A DNA stretch of 64,000 nucleotides from JAGQIB01 sp041393395. GTDB taxonomy: Bacteria; ARS69. The translations under genes and the position numbers were made by a program. Below are positions 51,043-62,238 of the stretch, piece by piece. The DNA lies in NCBI GenBank assembly GCA_041393395.1, contig JAWKKG010000002.1, forward strand, positions 1,054,001 through 1,118,000, read 5' to 3'. The notes below the pieces were generated by a model that was not told the origin of the DNA, ran no database searches, and worked only from the letters and a program-made list of their open reading frames with translations. Numbering within the stretch: the first letter of the stretch is position 1; each line of letters opens with the position of its first letter.

Positions 51043-54000
51043 CTAGGGCTGCGTGGCGTCCGCCGTGTCGTCGTGGTCGGATGCCGGCCCGTGATCGTGT
51101 CCCTCATGGTCGTCGACCCCGGGTGACGTGACGCCGGGGGTCGGCGGCCGGTGGTCGAACGGGGACTCGCCGGTCTCGTCGCGGCGCATCGCGTCCTTCA
51201 GCTTGCCGATCCGGTACTGAAGCTCCTCGTGCTCGGGATCGAGCGCGAGGTAGCGCTCGAGGAACTCCAGTCCGAACTGGAGATCGGCCTGCTCGTCTTC
51301 CATGGACAGCTTGCAGTCGATGTAGCCGATGGCGGCATCGATGTTTCGAGGGTTGAGTCGAACCGCGTCCTCGTAGAACGGCAGCGCCTTGTCGAAGTAG
51401 CCTCGACGCTTCCAGATGCGCCCCATCTGCAGGCGGAAGAGATCGTCCTCGGGTTCGAGCTCGATCGCCTGGCCCGTGCACGCGATCGCGTAGTCGAACT
51501 GTTCTCCCTGCATGAGGAGCCAGCCGAGGTTCGCGAATCCCGGAGCGTAGGTCGAGTCGATCTCCACGGCCTCCCGCATGTTCGAGTGTGCTCCGCTGAA
51601 GGCCTCGCGAATCGTGTACTGGATTCCCATGCGGGAACGCAGGCCGGCAAACGCCCGGCGGATCGAGCCGTCCTCCGGGTTCAGACCGAGCGCCTCGCGG
51701 TAGGCCGCGATCGCATCGAGGTCCTGTCCCGCGATCTCGAGATCCACCGCTTCCCACTTCTTGGCCAGCGCTTCGCGATCCCGTTCGACTCGCTCCCGGA
51801 GTCCCGCGGGTGCATCGACGACGGCCGCGAGCGGGTCGTCGCCCAGCGCGACGAGGCCGGGCACGGCGTTCACCGTCGTCTCGCGGTGGCGGCGATCCGC
51901 CTCGGGGCCGGCGAGTGACGGCGCGAGCGCCCGGTGGGGCGGCCGGTTGCCGGCGATGCGCCGTACGGTCGCGTCGCCGATCAGGAATCGGGACAGCATC
52001 GTGTCCGGAGTGCCGATCCAGCTGGCCCGCGTGTCGGCGAGAACGGTCGGGTCCATCCAGCGCTCGGCCACGGAAGGAAAGTCGATTGGCGCGGGAGTGC
52101 GTCGCGCCAGGATCAGCACGTCGCCGGATTCCCCGGCCCAGCACTCGACCTGCGGGAACACGTCGGCGAACGTCGCGAGGAGATCGAGGAAGCCCTCGCG
52201 CGTGAGTGACGACGCGGGCACCCAGTGGCAGTAGCGGCCACTCTCCGTGAGTCTCTCCCGCACGACGCGAAGGAACTCGCGCGTGGAAAAACGCGCGGAT
52301 CGCGCGGTCCACGCACCCGAAGCCTGCCCGAGAATCACGTCGTACGCGGCCGCTCGCCGCAGCAACTCGTGGGGGTCTCCCGGGTACAGGGACACGCGCG
52401 GATCCTGCATCGCGGTGCGCTCCACCGGTCCGAGTCGCGCGGTCGCGCGGAACGGCACGCGACCGACGTCCAGCACGTCGAGCCTGTCGATCGGGTGGGA
52501 CAGGGCCGCGCGGATCGCGACGCCGGAGCCGGAGCCGAGAACGCACACGCGCTTCGCCTCGGGGCCCGTCGAGAGCGGGAGGTGAGCGAGCAGGCCGTGG
52601 GACGCGATCGACGTTCCGGTCGACGTCTCGAAGCGACCGTTCACGAACAGACGTCGCTCGTGGCCCCGCGCGAGGATGGTCCACGTGCCCTCGGGCCCGT
52701 CCTCGTCGAAGATTCGCCAGTGTTGCTGCACGCCGGAGATGAACGACGCCTCGGATCGGAGGCTGCGCTCGACGACGAGGGCCTCGCGATCGAGGGGCGG
52801 CACCCGGAGAGCCGCCGCGGCGACGACTCCGAGGGCGATGACGGCGGTCGCGAGTCGAAGGGCGTCGGCCCGACGCACCAGGGCCACCGTGGCGATCACG
52901 ACCGCGGTCAACGTCGCGCTCGTGACGAGGTGACCGAGGGCGAGCGTCGCGAGCCTCGAAGCTCCCATTCCGAGCCCGACAACCACCCCGAGTCCGAGTC
53001 CGATCGTCGCAGACTCGACCCACGGCCTGCGATCCGCGCGAGTCGCGGGAACGAACCGCGCACCGAGTACGGCGGCGGCGCCGAGCGGCAGCGCCAAGGG
53101 AACGATTCGTGGGAGCGCGAGGTCGAAGGCCGTGCGTGCCACCGCCGCAAGGGAGGAGAGCTCCAGCACCTTTGCGTGGAACCGCTCCGGGAGCGCGGCC
53201 CACCGGGTCAACACGGTGATCGCGATCGCGCCCGACGCCGCCACCAGGAGTACGACGGCGACAGCGCGGAATCGATGCGTCAGTCGCGCTCCGAGCGCGG
53301 CCGCGAGGATCGCGCCACCGGCCGCCGCGCCGACGAACACGACTCCGGCGACGTCGACGCCCGGAAGATCGTTCCCCACGATCGCGACGAAGGCCCGGCG
53401 TGTCGCGAGGCCGAACACCGTGAGCGGCAAGGCGATCGCGAATCCCCACGCGGCGGCTTCGAAGAAGAAGCCTCGGGGATTCTCGGCGGCGTCCGGAGCG
53501 GAGAACCGCGTCCGCGCGACGAGCGCCCCCGCCAGGAGAGTCACGATGCCGGCCAGGAGGCCGACGAGCGGACGGGCCGCTCCCGACGGCAGCACGCGGG
53601 CGATTTCGCCGGGCAGGGGAGTGGCGGCGAATGCCGCTCCGGTCAGTCCGGCGGCAACCAACGCGCCGGCCGTGCCGGCCGCGCGTTCCGGGGTGACTTC
53701 TCGAAGAACCGTCGCGATGACCCGACCCGCGACCCACGAAGCGGGCAACAAGAAGAGAGAGGAGATCAGTGCCCGGGCGACTCCGATTCCGACCGGCGAC
53801 GCGTCGAGGCCGCCGCCGGCCCAGGCGAGACCCCGTGCGAGGTCCAGCGGAAGGGTGGCGAGGGTGATCGCCAATCCTCCGACGGCGATCAGCGCGCCGG
53901 CGAGGCGTCGCGGCTCCGGGAGCCTCCGCTGCCTCGCGCCGAGGGCGAACGCGACCAGCGCGAGGGTGGCGAACGTAATGTCCGCGCCGGGGGTGTCCAC

Positions 54001-54162
54001 GAGCGATCGCTGGAGCGTGACCGACCAGAGCGGCACCGAGAGTCCACCGGCGAACCCCACCAGCACCGCGAGCACGCCGGGCGAAGGGGAGCGGGATGGG
54101 CGGGCTTTCGACCGGGCCTTGGACAAGATCGGCTCCTCCGCGGGGTCGACAAACCGCGGCAT
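51043..54162 (-). CDS. Membrane-anchored spermidine-synthase-like protein fused to TPR domain
   Basis: 1039 residues. About 13 hydrophobic segments fill residues 30-480 (the MFS-like half found in fused spermidine synthases). A methyltransferase-fold domain follows, with KRVCVLGSGSGVAIRAAL, RLDVLDVG and YDVILGQASG, about 540-750. The C-terminal 250 residues are TPRs (MEAVEIDSTYAPGFANLGWLL type: EIDSTYAPGFANLGWLL, ELEPEDDLFRLQMGRIWKRRGYFDKAL). The last residues are His/Asp-rich (DDHEGHDHGPASDHDD), a possible metal-binding tail. True aminopropyl transfer is doubtful; family members of this shape are uncharacterised. It starts 4 bases after the GT39-TPR gene and is co-transcribed with it. Confidence 0.82.
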   Translation of the reverse strand: MPRFVDPAEEPILSKARSKARPSRSPSPGVLAVLVGFAGGLSVPLWSVTLQRSLVDTPGADITFATLALVAFALGARQRRLPEPRRLAGALIAVGGLAITLATLPLDLARGLAWAGGGLDASPVGIGVARALISSLFLLPASWVAGRVIATVLREVTPERAAGTAGALVAAGLTGAAFAATPLPGEIARVLPSGAARPLVGLLAGIVTLLAGALVARTRFSAPDAAENPRGFFFEAAAWGFAIALPLTVFGLATRRAFVAIVGNDLPGVDVAGVVFVGAAAGGAILAAALGARLTHRFRAVAVVLLVAASGAIAITVLTRWAALPERFHAKVLELSSLAAVARTAFDLALPRIVPLALPLGAAAVLGARFVPATRADRRPWVESATIGLGLGVVVGLGMGASRLATLALGHLVTSATLTAVVIATVALVRRADALRLATAVIALGVVAAAALRVPPLDREALVVERSLRSEASFISGVQQHWRIFDEDGPEGTWTILARGHERRLFVNGRFETSTGTSIASHGLLAHLPLSTGPEAKRVCVLGSGSGVAIRAALSHPIDRLDVLDVGRVPFRATARLGPVERTAMQDPRVSLYPGDPHELLRRAAAYDVILGQASGAWTARSARFSTREFLRVVRERLTESGRYCHWVPASSLTREGFLDLLATFADVFPQVECWAGESGDVLILARRTPAPIDFPSVAERWMDPTVLADTRASWIGTPDTMLSRFLIGDATVRRIAGNRPPHRALAPSLAGPEADRRHRETTVNAVPGLVALGDDPLAAVVDAPAGLRERVERDREALAKKWEAVDLEIAGQDLDAIAAYREALGLNPEDGSIRRAFAGLRSRMGIQYTIREAFSGAHSNMREAVEIDSTYAPGFANLGWLLMQGEQFDYAIACTGQAIELEPEDDLFRLQMGRIWKRRGYFDKALPFYEDAVRLNPRNIDAAIGYIDCKLSMEDEQADLQFGLEFLERYLALDPEHEELQYRIGKLKDAMRRDETGESPFDHRPPTPGVTSPGVDDHEGHDHGPASDHDDTADATQP

Positions 54163-54166
54163 GATA

Positions 54167-55954
54167 TCACGAACCCCGCTGGACCCGTTCCAGGTTCCCC
54201 AGGTTGTGCCGGAGATCGGAATCGGTCGGATCGATCGCGAGGCCGGCCTCGAACTGGACGCGGGCCTCCTCGTAGCGATGACGAATCGCGAGCCAGACGC
54301 CGTAGGCCGAACGGGCCTGCTTCTCGAACGGGTCGGCTTGGACCGCCCGCCGGTAGGGCTCGCCCGCTTCGTCCGCCCTTCCGATCTGCTCGAGCAGTCG
54401 GCCCTTCACCAGGAGCACCTGCACATAGTCGGGCGCGAGCGCCAACGCCGCGTCGAGCTCCCGCAGTGCGGCCTCGGGCTGATGATCCCGGACCAGGCTC
54501 TCGGCGAGAAGTCGGTGCGCATCGACGTCGCGCGGATCGGCGCGGAGTGCGTCCTCGAGGGCTCGCGCGGCGCTCGCCTCGAAGCCCGCCCGCTGCAAGG
54601 CCACGGAGCGGTTGATCGCGGCGCGGGCCTCGTCGATCGGTCTCTCCCCGAGCCAGTCCACGAGAACGAATCCCGCGAGGCCGGCCGCTGCGACCAGTGC
54701 GAGGACGGGGCGCCCGCGCGAGCGGATCGCGGCGTCCACTCCCAGGCCGGCGAGAACGCAGAGCGCCGGCGTGGCCTCGAGGCGGTAGCGCGCGGCCACG
54801 AAGAACGCGAGGTTCTCGATCGCGACCGCGATCAGCAGCAGAATGAGCAGGCTCCGCAGCCGACGACTCGACGGGTTCGCGAAGCCGAGCCACAGCCCGA
54901 GGAGCGCGAGTGGCGCCACGAGCGCGAAGCCCGGGAGCGGTGCCGAAAGCACGCGGGACTCGCGCCGGGCAACCTCGAAGTCCGTGTTCCGGGGAGTCTC
55001 GCGCGCATCCAGGAGACGGACGATCTTGCGCCCCAGCGCGCGAACCCACGCGGCCGGGTCCGCCGCCGCCTCGCGCAGGCCCCGCTCGAACCAGTAGTTC
55101 GACTCGCCCACCCGGGACCGCACCCCCGCCGCCCAGGGGGCGATCTGAAGCTTGTCCCAGTGGTGGCCCGGCTGGATCGCGGTGAGCGAGTCGGAGTTCG
55201 CCCCGTTGCCGAGGTAGAAGTTGATGCCGCCGTTGTACGACACGACGACGTTCTCTCCGCCGCCGACCCGGTTCGCGATCGTGAACGGCAGGATCGGAAG
55301 CGCGATCGCCAGACCGAAGGCGATCGCCGAGGCCAGAGGAGAGGGGCGCCCCGCCCCGCCTCCAGTCGACCGGCTACCTCCGAGGGCCCACCAGAGACCG
55401 GCGAGAGCGCCGAAAAGAATACTTGTCGGCCTGGCCGCGGAGGCGACGCCGAGCAGGACCCCGGCCCCCAGCAGCGCCCGGAGCGGCCGCTCGGCGCGGT
55501 CCGCGCGGTCGAGCAACCAGATCGCGGCCGTGGTGGTGGTGAGCACCAGCGTCGGCGGGAGGAGCTCGCCCTCCATCCAGAGGGCCGGTCCGTAGAGTGC
55601 GAACAGCCCCCCGCCCACGTACCCGGCCCGCCGCCCTCCGACCCGCGCTGCGACCAGCCCGACCAGCACCGACGTCAGGACCCCGAGCCCGGCCTGCACG
55701 AGACGCGGCCCCCACGGGCCGGGCGCCACCGCGTAGATCCCGCCGAGAACCAGGGAGTAGAGCGGCGGCTGGTAGTAGGGCAGCTCCAACGCCCCCGGCC
55801 CGCCCGCCGCCACGCTCCGCGCCTGCTGGTCGTACGTGTACGCGTCCACGACGGGAGACCGGAACGCCACCGTCTCCGCGAACTCCGCCAGGAACAGCGC
55901 CCGCACAAGGAGCGCGAGTGCCGCGATTCCGAACCACCCGTAGAAACGTCGCAC
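54167..55954 (-). CDS. GT39-like glycosyltransferase fused to TPR domain
   Basis: 595 residues. A GT-C membrane domain of about 410 residues has the first-loop motif SPVVDAYTYDQQARSVAAGG and YYQPPLYSLVLGGIY, and later SYNGGINFYLGNG, which closely matches TTNGGLNFYIGNG in the GT39-TPR protein at 38603. A C-terminal TPR stretch follows (INRSVALQRAGFEASAARALEDALRADPRDVDAHRLLAESLV, and so on). It pairs with the spermidine-synthase-like/TPR protein encoded 4 bases downstream. Acceptor and sugar are unknown. Confidence 0.84.
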   Translation of the reverse strand: MRRFYGWFGIAALALLVRALFLAEFAETVAFRSPVVDAYTYDQQARSVAAGGPGALELPYYQPPLYSLVLGGIYAVAPGPWGPRLVQAGLGVLTSVLVGLVAARVGGRRAGYVGGGLFALYGPALWMEGELLPPTLVLTTTTAAIWLLDRADRAERPLRALLGAGVLLGVASAARPTSILFGALAGLWWALGGSRSTGGGAGRPSPLASAIAFGLAIALPILPFTIANRVGGGENVVVSYNGGINFYLGNGANSDSLTAIQPGHHWDKLQIAPWAAGVRSRVGESNYWFERGLREAAADPAAWVRALGRKIVRLLDARETPRNTDFEVARRESRVLSAPLPGFALVAPLALLGLWLGFANPSSRRLRSLLILLLIAVAIENLAFFVAARYRLEATPALCVLAGLGVDAAIRSRGRPVLALVAAAGLAGFVLVDWLGERPIDEARAAINRSVALQRAGFEASAARALEDALRADPRDVDAHRLLAESLVRDHQPEAALRELDAALALAPDYVQVLLVKGRLLEQIGRADEAGEPYRRAVQADPFEKQARSAYGVWLAIRHRYEEARVQFEAGLAIDPTDSDLRHNLGNLERVQRGS

Positions 55955-55984
55955 GATCCCGTGACTCTACCCGGTGGCCCGTTC

Positions 55985-56121
55985 GTTGTGGTGCGAAGAG
56001 TGTGTCTGGCGAAGGTGGAGTCGATTTCGTGGCCGCCCGGAGCCCGACGGTATCAGGAACTGCACGGCCGATGTCACGACCCCGCGACCGAAATGCCCAG
56101 ACACAATCTTCGAACCACAAC
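55985..56121. repeat. 137-bp element bounded by 25-bp imperfect inverted repeats
   Basis: Positions 55985-56009 (GTTGTGGTGCGAAG...) and 56097-56121 (...CTTCGAACCACAAC) are reverse complements at 23 of 25 positions. They enclose 87 bases without a reading frame. It lies in the 334-bp gap between two divergent genes. The form is that of a miniature inverted-repeat element, although no target-site duplication is visible next to the arms; it may instead be a two-site operator or part of a structured RNA. The rest of the gap holds the ppdK promoter. Confidence 0.6.
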
Positions 56122-56152
56122 CAAGTGGTTTCCGAAGGAAAGGAGGTTTCGT

Positions 56153-56181
56153 TTGCCCAATTGGACCTCCTGGTCTAACTT
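56153..56181 (+). promoter_or_regulatory. Probable sigma70-type promoter of ppdK
   Basis: TTGCCC (56153-56158), a 17-base spacer and TAACTT (56176-56181). The start codon is at 56289, giving a leader of about 100 bases. A 7-bp AGGAGGT/ACCTCCT dyad overlaps this promoter. Confidence 0.45.
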
Positions 56182-56288
56182 GCGCCGTTCGAGGGGTCTC
56201 CCCGCGAGAGCCGGTGGATCGACTCCGGTGGCAAATCTGTGGCCACGAGCCATTTCTCGCGAGCGTCCCGGCTCCCCGGAGGTGCCAG

Positions 56289-59141
<2,853 letters not shown>

Positions 59142-59162
59142 GCGGACCGCGTCCCGTCGGCC

Positions 59163-60701
<1,539 letters not shown>

Positions 60702-60864
60702 GGGGTCCTTTCGGGGCAGAGCCGTCGAACGTTTCCGCGGGTCGGCCACGATGGCCATTCGGGGGCACCGCCCCCGCGGACCGGTTCGGCGGTGGGCCGG
60801 GCGGCCCCGGGTTCCCCCGCCGGCGAATCGACCCGGCGGAGGGCTGCAGTGTCCGTCGATCGGG
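60702..60864 (-). other. Structured leader region upstream of the second sigma54 activator
   Basis: No gene is supported here. Three perfect hairpins are visible: GGCCA/TGGCC (60744-60756), CGGGGGC/GCCCCCG (60760-60776) and CCGCCGG/CCGGCGG (60817-60839). If transcription starts after the minus-strand promoter at 60865-60893, all three would be in the 5' leader of the activator mRNA. They could control translation or termination; the high GC content makes chance stems likely too. Confidence 0.35.
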
Positions 60865-60893
60865 AAGTTCGGCGAACTGGCAGGGGGTGTCAA
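60865..60893 (-). promoter_or_regulatory. Possible sigma70-type promoter of the second sigma54 activator
   Basis: On the minus strand TTGACA (complement of 60888-60893, consensus), a 17-base spacer and GAACTT (complement of 60865-60870, weak). It is about 165 bases from the start codon. Confidence 0.4.
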
Positions 60894-60939
60894 GATGGCA
60901 GACATGGGGCCGCAGAACCCGCTTCCGGCCCTCGGGCCC

Positions 60940-60969
60940 TTGACACGGCCCCTCCCGCTACGGCATATT
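60940..60969 (+). promoter_or_regulatory. Probable sigma70-type promoter of rpsU
   Basis: TTGACA (60940-60945, consensus), an 18-base spacer and CATATT (60964-60969). It is 300 bases upstream of rpsU, so the mRNA would have a long leader, which contains a CCGGCCC/GGGCCGG stem at 61091-61107. Between 60970 and 61272 I see no supported gene. Confidence 0.5.
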
Positions 60970-61272
60970 GCCCCGGTTCGACCGGAATGCACGAGCACCG
61001 GCGCGACAATGCTTGAAACGTCGTGCGCCCACGCGTCCGTCGGAGAGTTCGGTTCCGGGTTTCGACCCGGACGTGCTCCGACCCGCCGAACCGGCCCGCC
61101 GGGCCGGCCTGGCGGCCGATCTCTCGCGCGTTCCGTCGCCCAGCGTCTGTCCCGGCACGTCGCCCATCTGCGGCGCGCTCGGGGCGCGATCCAAGTCGCC
61201 GCACCCGGCACCCCAAGGCGAGCCGATTTTTCCGGGGTGCGGCCCAGCGTATTACCGAAAGGCTGATTCCGG

Positions 61273-61458
61273 ATGCCGCTCGTAAAGGTCAAAGAGAACG
61301 AGTCGATCGACAAGGCCATCCGCCGCTTCAAGAAGAAGTGCGAAAAGGAAGGCATCATTCAGGACATCAAGAAGTCCTCGCGTTACCTGAAGCCTTCGGA
61401 GCGCAAGCGCAAGAAGCAGCTGAAGGCCGCGAAGCGTCGTCGCTCCGGAAAAGCCTGA
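61273..61458 (+). CDS. rpsU: 30S ribosomal protein S21
   Basis: 61 residues, matching S21 throughout: MPLVKVKENESIDKAIRRFKKKCEK, IIQDIKKSSRYLKPSERKRKK and a basic C-terminus. S21 binds near the 3' end of 16S rRNA and helps initiation. The common neighbours dnaG/rpoD or yqeY are absent; instead a small zinc-ribbon gene and rpmI follow on the same strand. Confidence 0.96.
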   Translation: MPLVKVKENESIDKAIRRFKKKCEKEGIIQDIKKSSRYLKPSERKRKKQLKAAKRRRSGKA

Positions 61459-61634
61459 GTCGCGCGAACATGACGAGTCGAGTCGCCGAGACGGCCCCGG
61501 CCCGGAAGCCGGTCCGCCGTGCCGCAGAAGCGTTCGTTCCACTGTCCCCGAGCCAGCGAGGCGTCGAAGAGGAATCCGACGAAGTGCAATCTTCCAGCGA
61601 GGTGTGGGGTCGCCACTCGGAAGGAGGAGGCGTG

Positions 61635-61829
61635 ATGATTCGGGAAGAGGAAGGGAGCATTCTCGAAAAGGACCGTCCGAACGCGACGTACGAGTTCTTG
61701 CTGAGGAAAGCCGTCGCCGAGGGAAGAATCGGCGGCACCGCGCGCTGTCAGGTGTGCGGGATGCGGTACAAGGATCCGCGGGAGGCGGTCCAGTGCTGCG
61801 AGAAGGTCCTCCAACACAGCCGGCTGTAG
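61635..61829 (+). CDS. Small zinc-ribbon-like protein between rpsU and rpmI
   Basis: 64 residues from ATG 61635, chosen because AAGGAGGAGG at 61621-61630 is ideally spaced; GTG 61632 in the same frame is too close and the frame also extends further upstream without a ribosome-binding site. The N-terminal half is charged and helical (MIREEEGSILEKDRPNATY). The C-terminal half has CQVCG and a closing CC (YKDPREAVQCCEK), a likely structural zinc site. No named family is recognised. Its position between two ribosomal protein genes suggests a translation-related role (inference). Confidence 0.7.
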   Translation: MIREEEGSILEKDRPNATYEFLLRKAVAEGRIGGTARCQVCGMRYKDPREAVQCCEKVLQHSRL

Positions 61830-61849
61830 CCGCGCGGAGATAGTTTCCG

Positions 61850-62047
61850 ATGCCGAAGATGAAGACGAACCGGAGCGCCGCGAAGCGTTTCAAGAAGACG
61901 GCCTCCGGCAAGCTCAAGCACAAGCCGAGCTTCAAGAACCACATTCTCACCAAGAAGAGCCCCAAGCGGATTCGCCAGCTGCGCAAGGACCGGACCCTCG
62001 AGGCCGGCGACGAGGCGAAGATGAAGGCGATCCTGCCTTACCTGTAG
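61850..62047 (+). CDS. rpmI: 50S ribosomal protein L35
   Basis: 65 residues, complete L35: MPKMKTNRSAAKRFKKTASGKLKHKPSFKNHILTKKSPKRIRQLRKD, ending ILPYL. GGAGA lies upstream of ATG 61850. In most bacteria rpmI lies between infC and rplT; neither is present in the sequence on either side here. Confidence 0.96.
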   Translation: MPKMKTNRSAAKRFKKTASGKLKHKPSFKNHILTKKSPKRIRQLRKDRTLEAGDEAKMKAILPYL

Positions 62048-62066
62048 GCGACGCACTCTCCGGGGC

Positions 62067-62086
62067 GGGCCGGCCGAGTTCGGCCC
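62067..62086 (+). terminator. Hairpin after rpmI
   Basis: GGGCCG and CGGCCC form a 6-bp stem with an 8-base loop, 19 bases after the rpmI stop. It has no T-tract but is well placed to end the rpsU-rpmI transcript. Confidence 0.45.
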
Positions 62087-62131
62087 CCTCCCGGCGGCCT
62101 TCGTCGCCCCGCTTGGCCGCCCGGGCGTCGC

Positions 62132-62160
62132 TTGAACGCCCCCCCCGGATTCCGTAGAAT
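62132..62160 (+). promoter_or_regulatory. Probable sigma70-type promoter of the FG-GAP protein gene
   Basis: TTGAAC (62132-62137), a 17-base spacer and TAGAAT (62155-62160), each box one or two mismatches from consensus. The chosen start codon is about 80 bases downstream. Confidence 0.6.
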
Positions 62161-62238
62161 CGGGCATTCGAGGTGTCCCGTCCGGAGGGAGCCCCGACCA
62201 GCTTCCGGAACCTACCCCCCGCCGGAGGGCAGCGCATC

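Noticed and set aside
60968..61285. A 105-codon open frame upstream of rpsU
   Set aside because: No ribosome-binding site, random composition, and it overlaps the rpsU start.
61470..61634. An earlier start (ATG 61470) for the small zinc-ribbon gene
   Set aside because: No ribosome-binding site upstream and the added residues are low-complexity, while ATG 61635 has AAGGAGGAGG at good spacing.
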